Positions 14,873 through 19,065 of a DNA stretch of 19,065 nucleotides are shown here, piece after piece. Below the pieces are notes generated by a model. The model did not search any database. It worked only from the letters and a program-made list of their open reading frames with translations, and was not told the DNA's origin. Each line of letters begins with the position of its first letter. Within the stretch, counting starts at the first letter, position 1. Made by a program: the position numbers and the translations under genes. The stretch comes from an uncultured Collinsella sp. (lineage in GTDB: Bacteria; Actinomycetota; Coriobacteriia; Coriobacteriales; Coriobacteriaceae): positions 1 through 19,065 of the forward strand of contig CAUBTS010000032.1 in the NCBI GenBank assembly GCA_958438955.1, given 5' to 3'.

Positions 14873-14904
14873 ACCGTTCACAGTCGATTTTCGACCGTTC
14901 ACAG
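14873..14904 (+). promoter_or_regulatory. Paired direct repeats, LytTR-like activator site
   Basis: ACCGTTCACAG occurs twice, at 14873-14883 and 14894-14904, exactly 21 bp apart, two turns of the helix. LytTR-family regulators bind pairs of 9-bp direct repeats of the form A/T-A/C-A/C-GTT-N-A/G-T/G with this spacing; each copy here fits at 8 of 9 positions. Promoter-like TTGAGC-19 bp-TAAAAT (14916-14946) lies just downstream. Confidence 0.45.
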
Positions 14905-15070
14905 GACGCATGCTCTTGAGCAAAATGTTGTGCAAATAAATAAAATGCTATTAAAAAATGATAACTAGCTTAATTACCAGTAGAAATAGATATTTCATAG
15001 CGAATAAACGAAGGTAAATCCGAGCAAATGTCAAGAGAATTGAGAATTCGCTACAAAACTATCGGTATTT

Positions 15071-15100
15071 TTGCTTAGATGTTCAAACAATCGTTACAAT
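15071..15100 (+). promoter_or_regulatory. Likely promoter of the pilus operon
   Basis: TTGCTT (15071-15076), 18 bp, TACAAT (15095-15100), about 90 bp before the adhesin ATG in AT-rich DNA. Best sigma-70-like match in the gap, though the -35 is only partly consensus. Confidence 0.45.
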
Positions 15101-15114
15101 ATGTACTATAAGCG

Positions 15115-15135
15115 TGCGCAATTACAGATTGCGCA
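15115..15135 (+). promoter_or_regulatory. Hairpin in the adhesin leader
   Basis: An 8-bp perfect inverted repeat, TGCGCAAT (15115-15122) and ATTGCGCA (15128-15135), with a 5-nt loop. It would sit near the 5' end of the mRNA from the promoter at 15071, either as an operator or as a stabilising leader stem. Confidence 0.4.
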
Positions 15136-15189
15136 GATACGTTTGATAGTGAAAGAGCAAGATCGCGGTCTCTTGGGGAGGAGACATCG

Positions 15190-18100
15190 ATGAAAGCGAA
15201 TTCAGAAAAAACTAAGCAGAGTAAAAAAGCGACGCGCCGTGTACTGGCAGGCGTTTTGTGCGGAGCCTCCGTGTTGAGTCTGGTACTGTCGCTCGTCATG
15301 CCCCCGATCTCGCAGGCCATTGCCAACGATGCCCAGGCGGTTTCTACCGAGGAAACTGTGATGGGGGGGGGTTCCTCAAGTGAGTCTACTGATGTAGACA
15401 ACACCAACAACGGGGATACCGAAAACCAGAATAGTGACGAGACCGAGGGTGACGCGAGCGAAGATATCGTTGCAGCAGACTCGACTGCCGATGGCGCGGA
15501 AGCCAAGAGCACCGCGCAGCCTTCCGACGCACAGCCTTCCGATAATGAAAATAGCGACGAAAACGCTATCGCTCCCGTCAGTGACGATGGCTATATCGAG
15601 GTAAACGGTGACGTTGCTGGACGATTCACCGGTGGCGGTACGTTTCGACTGACGGGTTATGCCTATTCGAATCAGCAGATTGTCATCAACAAAGACACCA
15701 CCATCGATCTTAACGGCAACATGCTCTGCCATGGTTCCGGCAACAAAGACTCCTTCTTTGTGGTCAAAGAAGGAGCCACACTCACTATCGAGGATTCAGG
15801 TAAAACTTCAGGTAAAACAATAGACAAACAGTCTCGGGTCGAAACGACGGCGGGTCAGCCTGCGACTATGACATGGGAAAAGGGAGACGGGTCTAGCTCT
15901 AATGGCGGCGCACCCAAGAGTCTTACTTACTATGAGACTAAGAGCACGCCCAATACAGATGGACTTTGCACCACCGAGACTACGTACAAGCATGACGTTA
16001 CGGGCTTTGGCGCTATCGTTGCGGCATCGGACAGGGGTTCCGTAAAGCGAGTGGTCACCGTTAATGAGGACTGCACGCTCGATCTCAAGGGCGGCATGAT
16101 TACCACGGCCGCCAATCTGGGCGATGACGGCCATGTGATTTTTTCTACGGGTAAGGTCAAAATCGAAGGCGGTTACGTCACCAACGGCAACGGCGGTGGC
16201 TGGGGCGGTGGTCTGTGCATAACGGGCGCGAAAGCCAGCCTCGAAATGACAGACGGTGTGGTCGCGGGAAACAAGGCAGCTTCTGGCGGCGGCGTCTACG
16301 CTGACAATGGAGCCACCTTGAAGCTTGCGGGTGGAATCATTTCTGGCAACGCTACGTATTCTGATTCGGTTGGTCTCGGTGGCGGCATCTTGGTTTCGGG
16401 CGGTAGTGTGACCGTTTCTGGTGGCTACATCACTAACAATAAATACGCCAAGTTTTGCGGCGAGGATGGCCAGGGTGGCCATGGCGGCGCTGGGCTTGCT
16501 GCCAATAACGGCGCCCATGTCACCATTTCTGGTGGCCAGATTACTGGCAACTATTCCGAGGAAGCTGGCGGCGGCGTTTACGTAACCAATATTTTTCAAC
16601 ATGATAGGGCATGGCTCGACATTAAAGGAGGAATTATTGCCTCTAACGTGAGCTACCGATCTGAAGGTGCCGGCATCCGAGTGGGCCAGATGATTGACGC
16701 GATGATAAGTGGAGCGTCAAAAGATAGCCCAGTCTACATCACTAATAACCACTGCATGTCTCGCTTTGACTGGGGCGGCGGCATCTTTGTTCAGGGTGAT
16801 TCGAATGTTGCAGCATCTAATGCTGGCAGGCTCTTTGTGTACAACTCGTACATTAGCGCCAATACAGCCGACGGCTACGGCGGCGGCGTTGCAGTCTGCC
16901 CCACGGGCAAGACGTTGGTAACGAACACTGAGGGCACGGCAATCTTTGGCAATTTGTCTGCCGGCGAAGAGCATGATGATAATCATTTTAATAATGAAAA
17001 TGTTTACAACAAGGAGAAAAATACCGGCAATGAAGCTAAACCCCATCTTTCAGGTGGTGGTGGTGAAAAGACTGAAGATAGAGATGCATACAACTCGGAG
17101 GTGTTTCGCGAGAACGGTCATGCCGATTTCTTCCTTGCGGCAAAGGCTGGCCATACTGATCCGATTGCGGCAGTAATCGGCAAGATGCTCGGCGGCGGAG
17201 ATGCCCAGTATTCGGGAAGTAAAGAGCTCAAGGAGAAGATTGATATTCCCGCCAATGGCGGTGTGCAGATTTATCAAAGCATAGGATTGACTTCGGGTGT
17301 TCAAGCCGGAAGCGATGAGGCGACGGCTGCGCAGAAAGCTGCGACAACCTTCATCACCGGAAATTATTCCTGGGATCATGGCGGTGGCATCATGTCGAAT
17401 GGCGATCTGTACTTGGGTCAGCCTGCGGATACGTATGTCTACCCGAGCCTTAAGCTGAAGGCGACCAAGAAGCTAATCGATTCGCAGACTGATAAGAACA
17501 AAACGCTCACTGGGAATGAGTTCACCTTTATGGTCTACCGCAAGGATTCGGAAGATCCTTTCGTTAATGGGAAATTCAATCGCGACGCTTGCGCTGAGGT
17601 GGGAACTGCAAATAATGATGCAAGCGGCAACATCACGTTTAAGCTTGGTGAACAGTTCGCAGCGAGCGGTACGGCTGACAAAATCACATACTACTTGGTC
17701 GAAGATACCGGCGAGGACTCCGACATCACATACGACTCAGCTGTGTATGAGATTGTGGCATCGGTTAAGGATACAAAGACCGAGCTCATGACTGTTCCGA
17801 CAAAAGAAAACCCGAACAAGCAGATACCCCTCAACATCCATAACTACACGATTGAAAACGTCAGTGTGACCAAGCATGAACTCGACAAGTCATCTGGGGT
17901 GTGGAGTGTCACAAATTCATGGGACAATGTGCAGAATAGAGATGGCTATTATCCAATTGCCTGTGAAGATAGCTCGGTGACTTTCACTAACGAATACACT
18001 CCGTACAACTCGTACGGCTCCTGGACTCCTAAGGCGACCAAGGTCGTTAAGGGTGGCGAGATGAAGGAGTTTACGCTCGAGTTTGCGGATAACGAGGACT

Positions 18101-18624
18101 TTAATAACGCTAAGACGGTTAATACGAAGGCTGGCGACAAGAAGTCCCAGACCCTGAGCTTCGTCGACAAGATTGAGTACACACTCGATAAGCTAAACAA
18201 GCTCGAGTCTGACTCCACCGGCCGTGGTGCAAGCAATACCTTCACCTATTACGTCCGCGAACAGCCGCCGACCGCACCGTTCACGAACTACACGTACGAC
18301 AAGTCGGTCTACAAGATTACGGTCAACGCAACTGATCAGTCTGATAAGACGATTAAGTGCGAAGTGTCTTACACCAAGATTTTCAATGCCAAGGGCAAAG
18401 AGATCTCCGCTGATAAGCAGCAACCGCTTAAATACGGTGAGGACACCAGCGCTGGCCAAAGCCTTCCCACCTTCACCAACACCTACTCCACCTCTTTGCC
18501 CCTTTCTGGTATGTCGGGCGTCACTCTGACGTACCTTGCCGGCGCGGCGGTGCTTTGCGCTGCTGCGGCCTGGATGCACATTCGTCGTAAGGCGAATGCG
18601 AAGGGAGGTAAGCGTCGTGAATAA
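15190..18624 (+). CDS. Sortase-anchored surface adhesin, likely pilus tip, with poly-G tract
   Basis: A 1144-residue wall-anchored protein. Residues 1-45 are a signal peptide with a long basic start. Residues 50-130 are an acidic Ser/Asp/Glu-rich stretch. Residues 135-750 form a glycine-rich parallel beta-helix with repeated units such as GGGVYADNGATLKLAGGIISGN. Two Spy0128-like isopeptide domains follow (about 752-937 and 947-1098), each with a candidate Lys-Glu-Asn triad (near K757/E838/N934 and K948/E1024/N1097). The C-terminus has sorting motif LPLSG (1103-1107), a hydrophobic helix and an Arg/Lys tail. ATG 15190 follows GGGGAGGAG (15175-15183). A run of nine G (15363-15371) encodes residues 58-61. 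Overlaps the pilin gene, so it is probably the tip subunit of that pilus; the binding target is unknown. Coding DNA is less GC-rich than its neighbours. Confidence 0.88.
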   Translation: MKANSEKTKQSKKATRRVLAGVLCGASVLSLVLSLVMPPISQAIANDAQAVSTEETVMGGGSSSESTDVDNTNNGDTENQNSDETEGDASEDIVAADSTADGAEAKSTAQPSDAQPSDNENSDENAIAPVSDDGYIEVNGDVAGRFTGGGTFRLTGYAYSNQQIVINKDTTIDLNGNMLCHGSGNKDSFFVVKEGATLTIEDSGKTSGKTIDKQSRVETTAGQPATMTWEKGDGSSSNGGAPKSLTYYETKSTPNTDGLCTTETTYKHDVTGFGAIVAASDRGSVKRVVTVNEDCTLDLKGGMITTAANLGDDGHVIFSTGKVKIEGGYVTNGNGGGWGGGLCITGAKASLEMTDGVVAGNKAASGGGVYADNGATLKLAGGIISGNATYSDSVGLGGGILVSGGSVTVSGGYITNNKYAKFCGEDGQGGHGGAGLAANNGAHVTISGGQITGNYSEEAGGGVYVTNIFQHDRAWLDIKGGIIASNVSYRSEGAGIRVGQMIDAMISGASKDSPVYITNNHCMSRFDWGGGIFVQGDSNVAASNAGRLFVYNSYISANTADGYGGGVAVCPTGKTLVTNTEGTAIFGNLSAGEEHDDNHFNNENVYNKEKNTGNEAKPHLSGGGGEKTEDRDAYNSEVFRENGHADFFLAAKAGHTDPIAAVIGKMLGGGDAQYSGSKELKEKIDIPANGGVQIYQSIGLTSGVQAGSDEATAAQKAATTFITGNYSWDHGGGIMSNGDLYLGQPADTYVYPSLKLKATKKLIDSQTDKNKTLTGNEFTFMVYRKDSEDPFVNGKFNRDACAEVGTANNDASGNITFKLGEQFAASGTADKITYYLVEDTGEDSDITYDSAVYEIVASVKDTKTELMTVPTKENPNKQIPLNIHNYTIENVSVTKHELDKSSGVWSVTNSWDNVQNRDGYYPIACEDSSVTFTNEYTPYNSYGSWTPKATKVVKGGEMKEFTLEFADNEDFNNAKTVNTKAGDKKSQTLSFVDKIEYTLDKLNKLESDSTGRGASNTFTYYVREQPPTAPFTNYTYDKSVYKITVNATDQSDKTIKCEVSYTKIFNAKGKEISADKQQPLKYGEDTSAGQSLPTFTNTYSTSLPLSGMSGVTLTYLAGAAVLCAAAAWMHIRRKANAKGGKRRE
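15363..15371 (+). repeat. Nine-G homopolymer tract in the adhesin gene
   Basis: An uninterrupted G9 run within codons 58-61. With eight G the frame meets TAG at 15395-15397; with ten G it meets TGA at 15381-15383. Only nine (or nine plus or minus three) keeps the gene open. This is the design of a slipped-strand phase-variation switch. Confidence 0.7.
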
Positions 18625-19065
18625 GAAAGTTTGCTCCTTCCCGATCTTGTTTGCGCTGCTTACCCTCCTGATCGGCACCTGCGCGGTTGTGTTCCCCGCT
18701 TCCGCGCAGGCCGCGCCGACCTCGACCGGTTCCATCACGGTGAGCGGCACCGTGGCGAGCAGCTACGACGCCTACCAGATCTTTAGCGCCAACGTCGTCG
18801 ACGGCGACAGCGACGCCAAGATCGCCACCGACCTCGCCTGGGCAAGCGACGCCGCGCGCGACGCTGTCCTGCCTGTGCTGCATAGCGCCGGCATGCCCAA
18901 TTCCCAGACCACCGCGCAGGAAGCTGCCGAGTGGCTCAACACCGATTCCCACCTTACGAGCGCGCTGAGCGCACAGCTCGCTCGTTCCCTCCAGAGCTCT
19001 GGCGCCGAGCCCGTGGCCCTTAACGCGGGCACGACGGCCGAGCTGCCCTGCGGCTACTGGCTCAT
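18617..19065 (+). CDS. Major pilin-like protein, 5' part (cut by window end)
   Basis: The first 149 codons of a secreted protein. A signal peptide (VNKKVCSFPILFALLTLLIG to about residue 32, ending ASAQA) is followed by TGSITVSGTVASSYDAYQIF, the opening typical of sortase-assembled backbone pilins with isopeptide (D2-type) domains, in which AYQIF is a recurring motif. The C-terminus, with the expected pilin and sorting motifs, lies outside the window. GTG 18617 is chosen because it follows GGGAGGT (18603-18609) and overlaps the adhesin stop by 8 nt, a coupled arrangement. A pilus sortase gene would be expected downstream. GC content returns to the level of the core genes. Confidence is limited by truncation. 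Confidence 0.8.
   Translation, partial: MNKKVCSFPILFALLTLLIGTCAVVFPASAQAAPTSTGSITVSGTVASSYDAYQIFSANVVDGDSDAKIATDLAWASDAARDAVLPVLHSAGMPNSQTTAQEAAEWLNTDSHLTSALSAQLARSLQSSGAEPVALNAGTTAELPCGYWL

Noticed and set aside
14725..14919. A 64-codon open frame in the pilus leader
   Set aside because: No convincing ribosome site or protein character; the region carries regulatory repeats.
14780..15189. Invertible promoter for the adhesin
   Set aside because: I found no long inverted repeats flanking the promoter region and no recombinase gene in the window.

Overview
The window looks like chromosomal DNA of a gut actinobacterium of the class Coriobacteriia, most likely Collinsella or a close relative. 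This is inferred from the GC-rich coding style, the protein families and the intergenic repeat content; no rRNA or other marker in the window proves it. Nearly all genes lie on the + strand.

Layout. (1) 69-2297: ligA, the essential NAD+-dependent DNA ligase, followed by a strong terminator. (2) 2514-4138: two type II toxin-antitoxin modules in tandem, Phd/YefM-like antitoxin + PIN toxin and then YefM-like antitoxin + RelE/ParE toxin. Each has a near-perfect or perfect palindrome upstream, and the pair is bracketed by two diverged copies of a hairpin-plus-tail sequence. (3) 4233-9559: a multidrug-export region. A MATE antiporter on the - strand diverges from a two-gene heterodimeric ABC exporter; the MATE gene has a MerR-type promoter and the ABC operon has its own TTGACA promoter. 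(4) 9775-10812: a DUF559/Vsr-like orphan protein. (5) 11048-13403: molybdenum cofactor genes, moaA followed by a moaC-mobB fusion. (6) 13404-13863: an intergenic stretch packed with hairpin repeats. (7) 13864-14685: a Cof-type HAD phosphatase. (8) 14686-15189: an AT-rich regulatory region. (9) 15190-19065: a sortase-dependent pilus operon, with a large beta-helix/isopeptide-domain adhesin followed by the start of a pilin gene cut by the window edge.

The most interesting signal is in the pilus operon. The adhesin gene carries an uninterrupted run of nine G at 15363-15371, just after the signal-peptide region. Gain or loss of one G would put a stop codon within a few codons, so this looks like a slipped-strand ON/OFF switch, in the ON state here. 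About 470-500 bp upstream of the G run lie two identical 11-bp direct repeats 21 bp apart, resembling a LytTR-type activator site.

The second notable theme is at least two families of intergenic palindromic repeats (three copies each), one with a loop and G·U pattern that suggests RNA-level pairing. They sit beside most genes from 9.6 to 14.7 kb and form a mosaic at 13.4-13.8 kb together with a 100-nt imperfect inverted repeat.
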